42,906 bases of DNA from Syntrophorhabdales bacterium (GTDB lineage Bacteria > Desulfobacterota > Syntrophorhabdia > Syntrophorhabdales > Syntrophorhabdaceae): the NCBI GenBank assembly GCA_018052995.1, contig JAGPMK010000012.1, positions 1 to 42,906 on the forward strand, in the 5' to 3' direction. The position numbers were made by a program, and so were the translations under genes. Every line of letters starts with the position of its first letter. Position 1 is the first letter of the stretch. Below, piece after piece: positions 9,557 to 19,713 of the stretch. The notes under the pieces are model-generated. The model was not told the origin of the DNA. It worked only from the letters and a program-made list of their open reading frames with translations, and did not search any database.

Positions 9557-10542
9557 AGGATGCCCTTGATTTCAGTGATTTTTCTAAGCCCGAGAGGGTC
9601 TGTTTTCTTTTATTTACAGTTTTTCTCCTTATCTTTCCCTGGCTTGGCGCCAGCTCATTTGTTAAAACTGTAATGATCCAGTTCATGCTATTCTCCCTCT
9701 TCGGTATGGGGTGGAACACAATAGGGGGATACGGTGGACAGGTTGAGCTCGGTAAGGCCCAGTATGTAGGTATTGGGGCATACACCGTTGCCCTTATGAT
9801 GGTCTGGTGGAGGGTCCCATTCTGGATCTCCATGCCTATCGGGGTGCTTATTGCCGTTGGTTACTCATTTATCATTGGTTATCCCCTCTTCAGGCTTAAG
9901 GGTCATTATTTTGCCATAGCCACTATATGCACATCCCTTGTCCTGAAAGACATATTCGACAACTGGAATCTTGTGGGTGCTGCAAAGGGCGTTGAGCTCC
10001 CCATACACGAGCACCCGGATTTCCTGTATATGCAGTTCAAGTCTGATACATATTACTATTATTTTATAATGGGGCTTTTCTACATTGCCATCTTTTATAT
10101 GAACTGGTTTCGCAAGTCAAAGCTCGGCTACCAGTTGCGGATGATAAAGGACGATGAGGATGCAGCAGAGAGTCTGGGTATAGATATAAGATGGTGCAAG
10201 ATAAAGGCATATTCCATAGCATCTGCCTTTGTGGCAGTGGGCGGAGGGTTTATGGCAGTCTATAACCTCTATATAGACCCTGGCTCTACCATGGAATTAT
10301 CATTATCTATCAAGATAGCCCTAATGGCAATGCTTGGCGGTGCTGCATCATTATGGGGTCCAATTATTGGGGCAGCATTTTTAGTCCCCCTTGACCGTTT
10401 TCTCGGAAGCTGGCTTGGGGGCCACAGGGGTCTTACGGGTATAGATTTTATGATATATGCCCTGCTCATTATGATTGTGTCTGCATATCAGCCAAGGGGC
10501 ATATGGGGCATAATCGAACAGTTCAGAAAAAGGGGCAGATAA
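9544..10542 (+). CDS. livM: LIV-type ABC transporter permease (LivM-like)
   Basis: The protein has 332 residues with multiple membrane helices. Motifs typical of LivM are MGWNTIGGYGGQVELGKAQY, then FRLKGHYFAIATICTSLVL, SKLGYQLRMIKDDEDAAESL (permease coupling region), and AMLGGAASLWGPIIGAAFL. It pairs with LivH to form the membrane pore. Its ATG lies inside the end of livH and its stop is two bases before the TTG start of livG, so the genes are translationally tight. Confidence 0.93.
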   Translation: MEKLKDALDFSDFSKPERVCFLLFTVFLLIFPWLGASSFVKTVMIQFMLFSLFGMGWNTIGGYGGQVELGKAQYVGIGAYTVALMMVWWRVPFWISMPIGVLIAVGYSFIIGYPLFRLKGHYFAIATICTSLVLKDIFDNWNLVGAAKGVELPIHEHPDFLYMQFKSDTYYYYFIMGLFYIAIFYMNWFRKSKLGYQLRMIKDDEDAAESLGIDIRWCKIKAYSIASAFVAVGGGFMAVYNLYIDPGSTMELSLSIKIALMAMLGGAASLWGPIIGAAFLVPLDRFLGSWLGGHRGLTGIDFMIYALLIMIVSAYQPRGIWGIIEQFRKRGR

Positions 10543-10544
10543 CC

Positions 10545-11276
10545 TTGGCGTTTCTTGAGGTAAAAAATATTGTAAAGGATTTTGGCGGTCTTGTTGCAAA
10601 CAATAACGTCTCTTTTGAGATAGAAAAAGGGGAGATTGTTGGCCTCATAGGGCCCAACGGTGCAGGCAAGACGACCCTTTTTAACTGTATTGTGGGCTAT
10701 CATAGACCTGATTCCGGCACTATTATTTTCAAGGGAAAGGATATCACAGGCTTTAAATCCTTCCAGACAAGCAGGGAGGGCATAGGAAGGACATTCCAGA
10801 TAATGAAGGTGACAACAGGCCTCACTGTCCTTGAGAATGTCATGGTAGGCGCATTTAGCAAGACTGACAACAGGGATATAGCAAGGGATAGGGCGCTGGA
10901 GATACTGGATTTTTTGGATCTAATGGATATAATCGAGTATCATATAAATGAACTACCAATAGCAAGACAGAGAAAGGTGGGGCTTGCCAGGGCGCTGGCA
11001 ATAGAGCCTGAACTTCTCATGCTTGATGAGGTGGCATCAGGGTTAAACCACACCGAGACAGATGAGATGGTGGGGCTTTTAAAGAGACTCAATATAGAAA
11101 AGGGGATGACCATATTTCTTATTGAGCATATAATGGAGATGGTTATGTCTGTATCAAAGAGGGTCATTGTCCTTGACAGCGGCATAAAGATAGCAGAGGG
11201 GCTGCCGGGAGAGATTGTAAAAAATCCCGATGTAATAAAGGCCTATCTTGGTGAAAAGTATGTTAAGAGTCGCTAA
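10545..11276 (+). CDS. livG: LIV-type ABC transporter ATP-binding protein (LivG-like)
   Basis: I place the start at TTG 10545, giving LAFLEVKNIVKDFGGLVANN; AGGGGC precedes it and the LivM stop is two bases upstream. A longer reading from 10503 runs through livM and is unlikely. The Walker A is GPNGAGKTT and the Walker B LLMLDEVASGLN. The ABC signature is unusual: ELPIARQRKVGLARALA replaces the usual LSYGxQR form, and the Pro of LDEP is Val. GRTFQIMKVTTGLTVLENV is the LivG-type Q-loop region. The end overlaps livF. Confidence 0.92.
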   Translation: MAFLEVKNIVKDFGGLVANNNVSFEIEKGEIVGLIGPNGAGKTTLFNCIVGYHRPDSGTIIFKGKDITGFKSFQTSREGIGRTFQIMKVTTGLTVLENVMVGAFSKTDNRDIARDRALEILDFLDLMDIIEYHINELPIARQRKVGLARALAIEPELLMLDEVASGLNHTETDEMVGLLKRLNIEKGMTIFLIEHIMEMVMSVSKRVIVLDSGIKIAEGLPGEIVKNPDVIKAYLGEKYVKSR

Positions 11277-11964
11277 CATAGAGGTTCGTTACAGCGGAAT
11301 CCCCATAATCCATAATGTGACACTGGAGGTTAATAAGGGTGAGCTAGTGACTGTTGTGGGCTCCAATGGTGCCGGGAAATCAACACTCCTGAAGACAATA
11401 GCAGGTGCCCTGCATCCAACAAAGGGGACAATAATCTTTGAGGAAAAAGAGATCCATAGACTATCCACACCCGATATAGTCCGACTCGGCATAACATACA
11501 TACCCGAGGCACGGCTTATATTTGGGCCCCTAACAGTAGAGGATAACCTTGAGCTTGGCGGCTTTATATTGGATGATAAGAAGGAGGTAAAAAATAATCT
11601 TGAGTTTGTCTATAGCCTTTTTCCCCGTCTCAGGGAGAGGCGCCTCCAGCTAAGCGGGACATTAAGCGGTGGCGAGCAGCAGATGCTTGCTATAGGCAGG
11701 GGGCTTATGTCAAACCCCAAGCTTCTTATGCTTGATGAGCCATCTTTGGGCCTTATGCCAAAGCTTGTTGATGAGATGCTCGAGGCTGTATCACACCTGC
11801 GGGATATAGGAAAGACCATTCTTCTTGTGGAGCAGAATGTCTTTGAATCCCTTCAGCTTGCAGACAGGGGCTATGTTCTTCAGACAGGCAGGACAGTTAT
11901 GGAGGGAAAGGCAAAAGACCTTTTAGAGGCAGAGGAGATCAAGAAGGCGTTCCTGGGGCTTTAA
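11260..11964 (+). CDS. livF: LIV-type ABC transporter ATP-binding protein (LivF-like)
   Basis: The ATG at 11260 gives MLRVANIEVRYSGIPIIHNV, the usual LivF opening, so I prefer it over the in-frame TTG at 11248. The Walker A is GSNGAGKST, the signature LSGGEQQMLAIGRGL is canonical, and the Walker B is LLMLDEPSLGL. TYIPEARLIFGPLTVEDNLELG is typical of LivF. The start lies inside the livG end, as expected for a LivG/LivF heterodimer. This is the last gene of the pxp-liv run; the next gene is more than 130 bases on. I saw no strong terminator after it. Confidence 0.93.
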   Translation: MLRVANIEVRYSGIPIIHNVTLEVNKGELVTVVGSNGAGKSTLLKTIAGALHPTKGTIIFEEKEIHRLSTPDIVRLGITYIPEARLIFGPLTVEDNLELGGFILDDKKEVKNNLEFVYSLFPRLRERRLQLSGTLSGGEQQMLAIGRGLMSNPKLLMLDEPSLGLMPKLVDEMLEAVSHLRDIGKTILLVEQNVFESLQLADRGYVLQTGRTVMEGKAKDLLEAEEIKKAFLGL

Positions 11965-12098
11965 AAAATCCCCTTCACATTCAGATTATCTTTGCAAAAT
12001 TATCTATTTCAAGGACCCAACCTCGGCATATGACCCCTGCATGGTTTTGGGTGGATCTCATTTTATCCTTTTCTTTATATACATTTTCCTATAGAATT

Positions 12099-12683
12099 AT
12101 GAAAACAATGGGAAAGAAAAAAAGATATGGTATCCTATTGTCAACAAGGATTTTCTTGTTGATTTCCATTGCCATCATTTTTTTCATATATTCAGTCCCA
12201 TCCATTGCTAGTCCTAATGAACCCTGGGGGATCTACGTGGAGAGGGTGGAGGAGGAGGGGGGTCTGGAAAGGTGCTGGGTCTGTGGGAAGATAATCAATA
12301 TAGGTAGTGTGCATATAGACGCAGAGGTGATAGTGGAGAACCACCTTAAAAGTAACCTGAGCGATATGGGCATAGAATATATAGACCATAAAGGCACAGG
12401 CAGGTATATACATGTCCTTATATATAAATTCATAGAGCGCAGGGGTGGAAATCTTGCCGTGGATAAACCAGCCAGCGTTAGTTTCCATATCCATCTAATC
12501 GATAAAAATAACGCCCTCAGACGTGTATATGTTTTTGAAGAGACACAGCAGGCATTAAGCCAGAACATTCTAAATATCAGGAAATTCCTGAGGAGAAGGG
12601 CAAGATGGCTTACAGTTAGCGAGCTTGCAGAAGAAGGGGTTTATGCAGGACTGGAGGCACTTAAAGAGGATCTTAATAAATGA
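12099..12683 (+). CDS. Hypothetical exported protein
   Basis: I do not recognise the family. From ATG 12099 the protein has about 194 residues, with a basic start (MKTMGKKKRYGILLSTR), a hydrophobic stretch and a likely cleavage after SIAS, so export is probable. An in-frame ATG at 12030 adds a second hydrophobic segment and has a distant AAGGA upstream; the start is uncertain. The mature part has a C-x2-C pair (RCWVCGK), a beta-like middle and a basic helix before the C-terminus (RKFLRRRARWLT). It overlaps hisA by four bases, so it is probably translated with hisA, but no histidine role is evident. Confidence 0.7.
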   Translation: MKTMGKKKRYGILLSTRIFLLISIAIIFFIYSVPSIASPNEPWGIYVERVEEEGGLERCWVCGKIINIGSVHIDAEVIVENHLKSNLSDMGIEYIDHKGTGRYIHVLIYKFIERRGGNLAVDKPASVSFHIHLIDKNNALRRVYVFEETQQALSQNILNIRKFLRRRARWLTVSELAEEGVYAGLEALKEDLNK

Positions 12684-13387
12684 AGGCGCTCTTTGCCATG
12701 GACCTGATAGGCGGTCACGCTGTTAGACTGAAAAAGGGTAATTTTTCAGATATGACTATCTATAGCGATAATCCTGTGGAAAAGATAAGGGAGATGATAG
12801 AGAGGGGGGCAAGGGATTTTCATATAGTTGACCTTGATGGGGCGAGAGAGGGCCTCCCTGTTCATTATGAACTTATCAAAAAGATAAGACAGGAGATAAA
12901 AGGCTACATGGAGGTTGGTGGGGGTATCCGCAGCGAGGAAACAATAAGGCAATACAGTGAACTGGGTATAAACGGTATAATAGTGGGGACAAGGGCGCTG
13001 GAGGACACCAATTTTTTTAAAGGTTTGTCGAGATACACAAATATTGTATTAGGTCTTGATGTCTATGAAGGAAGGGTTATGGTAAAGGGCTGGAGGGAAC
13101 CCATAGCCAAGGGCATAGAGGATATTATCAAGGAGTCAGAAGAGGTAGGCGTAATGGCGCTCCTCTGCACAAGCATTGCAAGGGATGGTATGTTAACCGG
13201 TCCTGATTTTGAATCCCTTGAAAAAATCTTAAGGCTCACCAGGATACCTGTGATTGCCAGCGGTGGCATCTCCAGTATAGAGGATGTAAAGATGTTGAAG
13301 CCCATGGGTGTATGGGCGGTAATCCTCGGCAAGGCTGTCTACGAAGGTCTTATAAGGATTGAGGATGCCATTGGGTATGCAGATTAA
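12680..13387 (+). CDS. hisA: Phosphoribosylformimino-5-aminoimidazole carboxamide ribotide isomerase
   Basis: The protein has 235 residues, a (beta-alpha)8 barrel of the HisA/HisF family that isomerises ProFAR to PRFAR in histidine synthesis. The first strand MDLIGGHAVRLKKG carries the catalytic Asp, HIVDLDGAREG follows, EVGGGIRS and IASGGISS are the two phosphate-binding turns, and GLDVYEGRVMVKGW holds the second catalytic Asp. HisA rather than HisF is supported by the MDLIGGxxVRL start and the GW motif. Usual length. hisF and hisH are not adjacent, so the his genes are split in this genome. It starts inside the stop of the upstream exported-protein gene. Confidence 0.94.
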   Translation: MKALFAMDLIGGHAVRLKKGNFSDMTIYSDNPVEKIREMIERGARDFHIVDLDGAREGLPVHYELIKKIRQEIKGYMEVGGGIRSEETIRQYSELGINGIIVGTRALEDTNFFKGLSRYTNIVLGLDVYEGRVMVKGWREPIAKGIEDIIKESEEVGVMALLCTSIARDGMLTGPDFESLEKILRLTRIPVIASGGISSIEDVKMLKPMGVWAVILGKAVYEGLIRIEDAIGYAD

Positions 13388-13478
13388 GGCGAAATGAATA
13401 GTGAATTATTGTCTTTTAATCTACACAACCCGAGCACATGTCCCAGCAAACAATAGGGAATAGGAGGAGATATCTTAT

Positions 13479-13856
13479 ATGGGCATAGCAGATTATATAA
13501 AATGGGATGAAAAAGGGCTTGTCCCTGTTGTGGTTCAGGATTATGCATCAAAGGATGTCCTCATGGTTGCCTATATGAATAAAGAGGCACTTGAACTGAC
13601 GCTAAAGACAGAGACCGCCCATTATTTCTCAAGGTCAAGGCAGAAATTATGGCTAAAGGGTGAGACATCAGGCCATACACAAAAGGTAATATCCATCCAT
13701 ATTGACTGTGATAACGATACCATTCTCATAGAGGTAGAGCAGAGGGTCGCCGCATGTCATACGGGTCACTGGAGCTGTTTTTACCGCACATGGCAGGATG
13801 GCTGGGAGGTCACAGGCACAAAGGTATTTGACAGCAGTGAGGTCTATAAAGAGTAG
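13479..13856 (+). CDS. hisI: Phosphoribosyl-AMP cyclohydrolase
   Basis: The protein has 125 residues and is the stand-alone HisI without the HisE domain. Motifs are [31 protein letters not shown], the metal-binding DCDND, and [13 protein letters not shown]; the Cys of DCD and the two Cys of ACHTGHWSC are the zinc ligands in known HisI, and the DxDxD aspartates bind Mg. A good ribosome binding site (TAGGAGGAG) precedes the ATG at 13479. hisE is not in the window. Ninety-one bases separate it from hisA with no clear signal. Confidence 0.95.
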   Translation: MGIADYIKWDEKGLVPVVVQDYASKDVLMVAYMNKEALELTLKTETAHYFSRSRQKLWLKGETSGHTQKVISIHIDCDNDTILIEVEQRVAACHTGHWSCFYRTWQDGWEVTGTKVFDSSEVYKE

Positions 13857-13862
13857 CAAATA

Positions 13863-14324
13863 ATGAAGAAAGGGGATAAGGGGCTACTGTTTTTTGTAAC
13901 CTGCGGCTTTATCGGTTATCTTCCCTTTATGCCCGGGACTTTTGCCTCTGCTTTGGGCTGTGTAATCCTTTATATATTTCCCTTTGGCTCTCTTGCAATA
14001 AATATCCTTTTCCTCATATGCCTTGTAAGTCTTTCAACCCTCTGTATAAACATATTGACATATAAAGGTGATGATCCCTCGTATATTGTAATAGATGAAC
14101 TGGCGGGGATGCTTATAACCATGGCAGGGCATAGGGTCAGCCTAATCAATCTTTTAGTAGGCTTTATACTTTTTAGATTTTTTGATATAGTAAAACCGTA
14201 TCCAATAAGATATGTGGAGAGATACAAAAAGGGCTATGGAATAATGGCAGATGATATAATGGCTGGGATATTCGCCAATGCATGTCTTTGCCTGTTCGTC
14301 TTTGTATGGGGGCATGGGTTATGA
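13863..14324 (+). CDS. pgpA: Phosphatidylglycerophosphatase A
   Basis: The protein has 153 residues with about three or four hydrophobic segments. PFMPGTFASALGC at the start, VIDELAGMLITM in the middle and GYGIMADDIMAGIFAN near the end are the conserved PgpA motifs with acidic metal-binding residues. It dephosphorylates phosphatidylglycerophosphate in the inner membrane. It follows hisI by six bases and its TGA overlaps the next ATG, so it is in an operon with the downstream genes. Length matches the family. Confidence 0.92.
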   Translation: MKKGDKGLLFFVTCGFIGYLPFMPGTFASALGCVILYIFPFGSLAINILFLICLVSLSTLCINILTYKGDDPSYIVIDELAGMLITMAGHRVSLINLLVGFILFRFFDIVKPYPIRYVERYKKGYGIMADDIMAGIFANACLCLFVFVWGHGL

Positions 14325-14800
14325 AAAAAGAGGAGTTGATAGGTCTTAAGCTTAAGGCGAGGTCATTGAAGATAGCTATTGCAGAATCGTGCAGCGGTGG
14401 GCTCATAGCGGATAGGATAACCGATGTTGATGGTGCATCAGGCTATTTAGAGGCAGGCTTTGTAACATACAGCAATGAGTCTAAATCAAGGTTTTTGGGC
14501 GTGCCAGAAGAGATTATAAAGGAAAAAGGGGCAGTTAGCAGTGAGGTGGCAACCCTTATGGCAGAAGGCGTCAGGAAGGTAACAGGTGTGGATATAGGGG
14601 TATCCTCCACAGGCATAGCAGGGCCCACAGGGGGGACTGAGGAAAAGCCTGTTGGGACCGTATATATAGCCCTATCATCTCCCGATGGGACGTTTGTAAG
14701 GAGGCTGTCCCTTAAAGGAGGTAGGCTGGAGATTAAAAGACAGACCTCTGATGAGGTTTTAAGGATGATAGATGACTACCTTGAGGGTAGGGTTTCATGA
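14321..14800 (+). CDS. pncC: Nicotinamide-nucleotide amidase (CinA C-terminal domain, stand-alone)
   Basis: I start at ATG 14321, which overlaps the pgpA TGA; an in-frame reading from 14282 is inside pgpA. The product is about 159 residues, only the C-terminal amidase domain of CinA: IAESCSGGLIADRITDVDGASGYLEAG with the catalytic Ser region, TYSNESKSRFLGV, SSTGIAGPTGGTEEKPVGTV. Family members deamidate NMN to NaMN in pyridine nucleotide salvage. The N-terminal MoCF-like half of CinA is absent. Placement directly before thpR and recA matches the common cinA-recA linkage. Confidence 0.92.
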   Translation: MKKEELIGLKLKARSLKIAIAESCSGGLIADRITDVDGASGYLEAGFVTYSNESKSRFLGVPEEIIKEKGAVSSEVATLMAEGVRKVTGVDIGVSSTGIAGPTGGTEEKPVGTVYIALSSPDGTFVRRLSLKGGRLEIKRQTSDEVLRMIDDYLEGRVS

Positions 14801-15351
14801 GGGGGTTTATTGCATTTGAGGTGCCGTCGCATGTAAAGGTGAATCTGTCAAAGGCTATACATACTATGTCCTCTAAAATGGACGGCGTTAAATGGGTAAA
14901 CGATGCAGGGCTTCATATAACCCTTAAGTTTCTTGGTGAGATAGAAGAGGGCATGGCAGGCAGGATCAGGGAGGGGCTTGCATATCTTGAGGAAAAATAT
15001 TCCCCCTTTACCCTTGTCCTCGGCGGTGTAGATGCCTTTCCTAGCAAGAAAAAGGCAAGGGTTATTGTTGTGGGGCTTAAAAATGGAATTGACATCGTTG
15101 GTAACATATTTAATGATATAGAGAATAATTTAGAAGAGCTTGGTTTTGGAAGAGAGAAAAGGGCATACACACCCCACATAACCCTTGGAAGGAGAAAAAT
15201 ACCCGCGCCGCTATTGGAAAAAACAATAGCAAGGGTTGATGAGATGGAATTTTTAGTAGACTCTATGGTCATGTTTAGAAGCACACTGACAAGCAAAGGG
15301 GCACTGTATGACCCTGTCTGGAAAATAAAACTTGGAGGCAAAAATCCATGA
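14797..15351 (+). CDS. thpR: RNA 2',3'-cyclic phosphodiesterase
   Basis: The protein has 184 residues and is a 2H phosphoesterase. The two HxTx motifs are visible as HITL (residues about 47-50, in [10 protein letters not shown]) and HITL (in YTPHITLGR), and the protein begins [10 protein letters not shown], which matches the RNA ligase-like ThpR/LigT family. It opens 2',3'-cyclic phosphates in RNA. Start and stop overlap the neighbours by four bases each, so translation is coupled through to recA. Confidence 0.93.
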   Translation: MRGFIAFEVPSHVKVNLSKAIHTMSSKMDGVKWVNDAGLHITLKFLGEIEEGMAGRIREGLAYLEEKYSPFTLVLGGVDAFPSKKKARVIVVGLKNGIDIVGNIFNDIENNLEELGFGREKRAYTPHITLGRRKIPAPLLEKTIARVDEMEFLVDSMVMFRSTLTSKGALYDPVWKIKLGGKNP

Positions 15352-16355
15352 AGGAAGAGAACAATAAGACAAAGGCGATAGATATGGCTGTAAGCCAGAT
15401 AGAGAGGCTTTTTGGTAAAGGCTCTATTATGAAGCTTGGAGAGAGGCCCATAGAGGAGGTCCCTGTTGTATCAACAGGATCCCTTTCCCTTGATATTGCC
15501 CTTGGCATTGGCGGGTTGCCCCGGGGCAGGGTTGTGGAGATATATGGCCCCGAGGCATCAGGCAAGACAACCCTGGCATTACATGTGGTGAGCGAGATAC
15601 AGAAAAAAGGCGGGGCCGCATCATTCATAGATGCAGAACACGCCCTTGATGTAAACTATGCAAGAAATATAGGCGTTAAAACCGATGACCTTCTTATATC
15701 GCAGCCTGATACAGGGGAACAGGCACTCGAGATTGCCGAGATCCTTGTGAGGAGCGGCGCTGTTGATATAATTGTTATAGATTCAGTGGCAGCCCTTGTC
15801 CCAAGGGCTGAGATCGAAGGCGATATGGGTGATACACACATGGGGCTTCAGGCAAGGCTCATGTCACAGGCACTGAGAAAATTAACGGCAACAATCAGTA
15901 AATCTCTGACCACGGTAATATTCATAAATCAGATAAGGCAGAAGATAGGTATACAATTCGGTAACCCAGAGACAACCACAGGCGGTAATGCCCTAAAGTT
16001 CTATTCGTCTGTTAGATTGGATATAAGAAGGGTGTCTTCCATAAAGGATGGACAGGATATTATAGGGAGCCGCACAAGGGTAAAGGTGGTAAAAAATAAG
16101 CTTGCCCCACCCTTCAAGGAGGTCGAATTCGATATAATCTTTGGCGAGGGCATATCAAAGGAAGGGGATATCCTTGATTTAGGTGTTGAAACAGGCATTA
16201 TAGAAAAAACAGGAACCTGGTTTTCTTACAATGACACTCGACTCGGGCAGGGCAGGGAAAATGCAAAGGATTTCCTGAAAAAACACCCAGAGATGGTGAA
16301 GGAGGTAGAGGAAAAAATTTTTAATTATTATCAGTCAAAAAAAGGTGAAGCGTGA
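15348..16355 (+). CDS. recA: Recombinase RecA
   Basis: The protein has 335 residues. The Walker A is [27 protein letters not shown] is the RecA signature region, and [18 protein letters not shown] is Walker [21 protein letters not shown] covers the L2 DNA-binding loop. It catalyses homologous strand exchange and LexA autocleavage in known bacteria. The C-terminus is short, ending soon after [10 protein letters not shown]. No recX lies between recA and alaS, and no LexA box was recognised upstream; the recA start sits inside thpR. Confidence 0.98.
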   Translation: MKEENNKTKAIDMAVSQIERLFGKGSIMKLGERPIEEVPVVSTGSLSLDIALGIGGLPRGRVVEIYGPEASGKTTLALHVVSEIQKKGGAASFIDAEHALDVNYARNIGVKTDDLLISQPDTGEQALEIAEILVRSGAVDIIVIDSVAALVPRAEIEGDMGDTHMGLQARLMSQALRKLTATISKSLTTVIFINQIRQKIGIQFGNPETTTGGNALKFYSSVRLDIRRVSSIKDGQDIIGSRTRVKVVKNKLAPPFKEVEFDIIFGEGISKEGDILDLGVETGIIEKTGTWFSYNDTRLGQGRENAKDFLKKHPEMVKEVEEKIFNYYQSKKGEA

Positions 16356-18970
16356 CATCAAAAGACATAAGAAAACTTTTTCTCGATTACTTCGCAGCCC
16401 ATGGTCATACTATTGTCTCAAGCTCATCCCTTATCCCAGACAAGGACCCCACCCTTCTGTTTGTAAATGCAGGCATGGTGCAGTTCAAGAATGTCTTTCT
16501 CGGTATAGAAAAAAGAGATTATACAAGGGCAACATCCTGTCAGAAGTGTGTGAGGGCAGGGGGCAAGCACAATGACCTTGATAATGTTGGCAAGACACTG
16601 AGACACCACACATTTTTTGAGATGCTTGGCAATTTTTCCTTTGGCGATTATTTCAAGAAGGATGCCATTGCCTTTGCCTGGACATTCCTCAAGGATGTCC
16701 TCAGGCTTGATGAGGAAAGACTTTGGGTCACCGTATACAAAGACGATGAGGATGCTGCATCTATATGGAAGAACATGGGGGTGAAAGGGGAGAGGATAGT
16801 AAGGCTCGGCGAAAAGGACAACTTCTGGTCTATGGGCGATGAGGGACCCTGTGGCCCCTGCTCAGAGATAATTTATGACCTCGGGGAGGACGTGGGATGT
16901 GGAAGGCCAACATGTATGGTAGGTTGTGATTGTGACCGTTTTCTCGAGATATGGAATCTTGTCTTTATGGAGTTTGAGCGTCAGAAAGACGGTGAGGTGA
17001 AGGGGCTCCCCAGACCATCTATAGATACTGGCATGGGCCTGGAGAGGATTACATCGGTCATTGAGAAACGAGTGGGCAATTATGAAACAGACCTGTTTAT
17101 GCCTATTATCAGAAGGATAGAGGATATATCAGGTCGTGCCTACGGTGAGGATGAAAGGACAGATATTGCCATAAGGGTTATAGCAGACCACGTGAGGGGT
17201 GCTGCATTTATTATAAATGACGGTGTCCTTCCTTCAAAGGAGGGTAGAGGCTATGTCTTGAGGAGGATAATCAGAAGGGCATTGAGATATGGGAAAAAGA
17301 TAGGCATAGAAAGAGAATTCCTCTATAGCCTTTCAAGTGCTGTCGTTGATGTAATGGAGGACACATACCCTGAGATCAAACAGAATCACCCATACATAGC
17401 CCGTATCCTGAAGGGGGAGGAAGAAAGATTTATTGAGACGCTTAATGTGGGTATGAGGTTATATGAAGAGATAGCAGAAGAGATAAAAGTGAGAGGAGGA
17501 TCTGTCATTCCAGGGGGTCTTATATACAAACTATACGATACCTATGGATTCCCCCTTGATATAACCAGGGAGATGGCAGAGGATGACGGGCTTTCAGTGG
17601 ATATAGAGGGCTTTGAGGAGGAGTTAAGACTACAAAAGATGAGGTCGAGAACTGCCTCGAGGATTAAGACCGATGAACTGGAATCAAGCCATATAGAGGC
17701 CCTCAGGGCTGATATAAGAAATACCTTTGTGGGATATGAAAACATGCAGGCAAGGGCTAGAATACTGAATATCATATCCGGGGATGTATCGGTGGCTGAG
17801 ATAACAGAAAACCAAGAGGCTGATGTTTTTTTTGATACCACGCCTTTTTATGCAGAGAGCGGTGGACAGATTGAGGATACAGGTTTTTTGATATCCCCCT
17901 CAGGCAGGGCAGATGTTATTGGTGTGAAAAAGATAAGGGCCGACCTGTTCTCGCACAGGGTCAGGGTGGCTGAGGGCTATATTAAAAAGGGCGAGATCGC
18001 AGAGCTCTATGTTGATACTGAGAAAAGGCGTAACATCTCGAGAAATCATACTGCCACGCATCTTCTCCATTATGCATTAAGGCAGGTTCTGGGTGATCAT
18101 GTCAAACAGGCAGGCTCCCTTGTTGAGGCAGATAGGTTCAGGTTTGACTTCACCCATTTTCAGGCAATGGGCGAAGAGGAGATGACAAGGGTAGAGGATA
18201 TTGTCAATGAAAAGATCCTTGGCTGTATAGAGGTAATAGTAGAGGAGATGACAAGGGATGACGCCATAAAAGAGGGGGCAACGGCGCTTTTTGAGGAGAA
18301 ATACGGTGAAAGGGTAAGGGTGGTAAGGATAGGTGATTTTAGCGCAGAATTATGCGGTGGCACACATGTTAAAAATACCGGGGAGATAGGAAGTTTTTAT
18401 ATTATTAGTGAGGGCTCCCTGGCATCAGGGGTGAGGAGGATAGAGGCGGTAACAGGAAAGGGTGCCGTCCTCTACAAAAGGAGACTCGAGGGTATCCTCA
18501 AGTCTATATCAAGTCAGACAAATACTGAGATTGGCAGGCTTGAGGAAAAGATCCAGTATATGGTGGATACCTTAAAAGAAAAAGATGGGCTTATAGAAAG
18601 GTTAAAAGAAGAGATAATGACATACAGGGTAGATGATGCCCTTAAGACCGCCATAGATAAAAATGGTGCGAAGATAGTATCCATGTTTCTTGATGGTGCC
18701 TCAGCAGATGAATTAAGAAGGGCATCGGACATCATAAGGGGTAGGGAGAAGAGCTCAATCGTTGTCCTTGGCTCAAGAAATGAGGATAAAGGCATTATCA
18801 TTGTTGCGGTAAGCAAGGGCCTTCAGAACCAGTATAATGCAGGAAAGATTATAAAGTCACTCACAGAGAGATTTAATGGTAAGGGCGGAGGGGGACCACA
18901 GATTGCCCAGGGCGGTGTCCCGGGGGAAAAGGTTATGGATGCCCTAATGTATATCCAAGGCGTGCTCTGA
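16352..18970 (+). CDS. alaS: Alanine--tRNA ligase
   Basis: The protein has 872 residues, usual family length. The aminoacylation domain shows [36 protein letters not shown] and GLERI. The editing domain has [16 protein letters not shown] and the distal CGGTHV zinc/editing motif. The C-terminal domain ends with [13 protein letters not shown], typical of AlaRS. The start is GTG at 16352, which overlaps the recA TGA. It lies at the end of the pgpA-pncC-thpR-recA operon. Confidence 0.98.
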   Translation: MTSKDIRKLFLDYFAAHGHTIVSSSSLIPDKDPTLLFVNAGMVQFKNVFLGIEKRDYTRATSCQKCVRAGGKHNDLDNVGKTLRHHTFFEMLGNFSFGDYFKKDAIAFAWTFLKDVLRLDEERLWVTVYKDDEDAASIWKNMGVKGERIVRLGEKDNFWSMGDEGPCGPCSEIIYDLGEDVGCGRPTCMVGCDCDRFLEIWNLVFMEFERQKDGEVKGLPRPSIDTGMGLERITSVIEKRVGNYETDLFMPIIRRIEDISGRAYGEDERTDIAIRVIADHVRGAAFIINDGVLPSKEGRGYVLRRIIRRALRYGKKIGIEREFLYSLSSAVVDVMEDTYPEIKQNHPYIARILKGEEERFIETLNVGMRLYEEIAEEIKVRGGSVIPGGLIYKLYDTYGFPLDITREMAEDDGLSVDIEGFEEELRLQKMRSRTASRIKTDELESSHIEALRADIRNTFVGYENMQARARILNIISGDVSVAEITENQEADVFFDTTPFYAESGGQIEDTGFLISPSGRADVIGVKKIRADLFSHRVRVAEGYIKKGEIAELYVDTEKRRNISRNHTATHLLHYALRQVLGDHVKQAGSLVEADRFRFDFTHFQAMGEEEMTRVEDIVNEKILGCIEVIVEEMTRDDAIKEGATALFEEKYGERVRVVRIGDFSAELCGGTHVKNTGEIGSFYIISEGSLASGVRRIEAVTGKGAVLYKRRLEGILKSISSQTNTEIGRLEEKIQYMVDTLKEKDGLIERLKEEIMTYRVDDALKTAIDKNGAKIVSMFLDGASADELRRASDIIRGREKSSIVVLGSRNEDKGIIIVAVSKGLQNQYNAGKIIKSLTERFNGKGGGGPQIAQGGVPGEKVMDALMYIQGVL

Positions 18971-18992
18971 AAAAGGTTAAAAGGGGCTGAAC

Positions 18993-19664
18993 ATGATTAA
19001 ATATCTTGAAACCATAAAGAATGTAAACCTCTTTAATATCCTTGATATTGAGGACATAAGGGTCATCTCACGGATTGCCAACGTCAAGGCCCTTCCTAAA
19101 GGCTATATGGTATTCCAGGAGGGGGAACAAGGCGATGCCCTTTATATAATAATCAAGGGCAAGGTGAAGGTCTCCCTCTACGATGATGATGGGAGGGAGT
19201 ATATATTGGATATCATTGGAAAAGATGGTTTCTTTGGTGAGCTTTCCATCCTTGATGACCTGCCCCGCTCGGCAAATATTATAACCATTGAAGACTGTGA
19301 GTTTCTTGTATTAAAAAGAGATGATTTCATAAAGATCCTTATGGAAAACCCTGCTATAACCGTTAACATCCTTAAGACTATCGCCGCAAGACTTAGGGCA
19401 GCAGATGAAAGGATAAAGGGTCTCGCCTTTTTCAGCGTTGAGGGCAGGATTCTGAAATATCTTATTGAGATTGGTGAGGAGATAGGTGTCAAGGTAAAAA
19501 ATCACATAATAATTGAAAACGGTCCCAGCCAGGTGGAGATAGCAAGCTCCTGTGGTTGCTCAAGGGAGACTGTATCAAGGATGCTCAAGAGTCTTGTAAA
19601 GAAAGGCATAATAACAGTAAGGAAGAGGCAGTATACCTTATACACAGGACACCTCACGTTCTGA
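18993..19664 (+). CDS. Crp/Fnr family transcriptional regulator
   Basis: The protein has 223 residues. The N-terminal cyclic-nucleotide-binding fold spans about 15-130 (VFQEGEQGDALYIIIKG, DGFFGELSILDDLPRSA), including the GELS motif that contacts the phosphate in CRP-like proteins and the PRSA segment. The C-terminal winged helix has QVEIASSCGCSRETVSRMLK as recognition region. The PRSA form fits cNMP binding (the canonical segment is PRTA/PRSA), so it could respond to cAMP; the cyclase at 64-2727 is one possible source, but this is speculation. No cysteine cluster for an FeS centre at the N-terminus is seen. The ribosome binding site AAGGGG precedes ATG. Confidence 0.9.
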   Translation: MIKYLETIKNVNLFNILDIEDIRVISRIANVKALPKGYMVFQEGEQGDALYIIIKGKVKVSLYDDDGREYILDIIGKDGFFGELSILDDLPRSANIITIEDCEFLVLKRDDFIKILMENPAITVNILKTIAARLRAADERIKGLAFFSVEGRILKYLIEIGEEIGVKVKNHIIIENGPSQVEIASSCGCSRETVSRMLKSLVKKGIITVRKRQYTLYTGHLTF

Positions 19665-19713
19665 GTTATCCCTCGATTTTATAATATAAATAAATAAAGA
19701 GACAGGCAATATC

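Noticed and set aside
12680-13856. Complete histidine operon
   Set aside because: Only hisA and hisI are present; the genes around them are unrelated, so no operon of the full pathway can be claimed.
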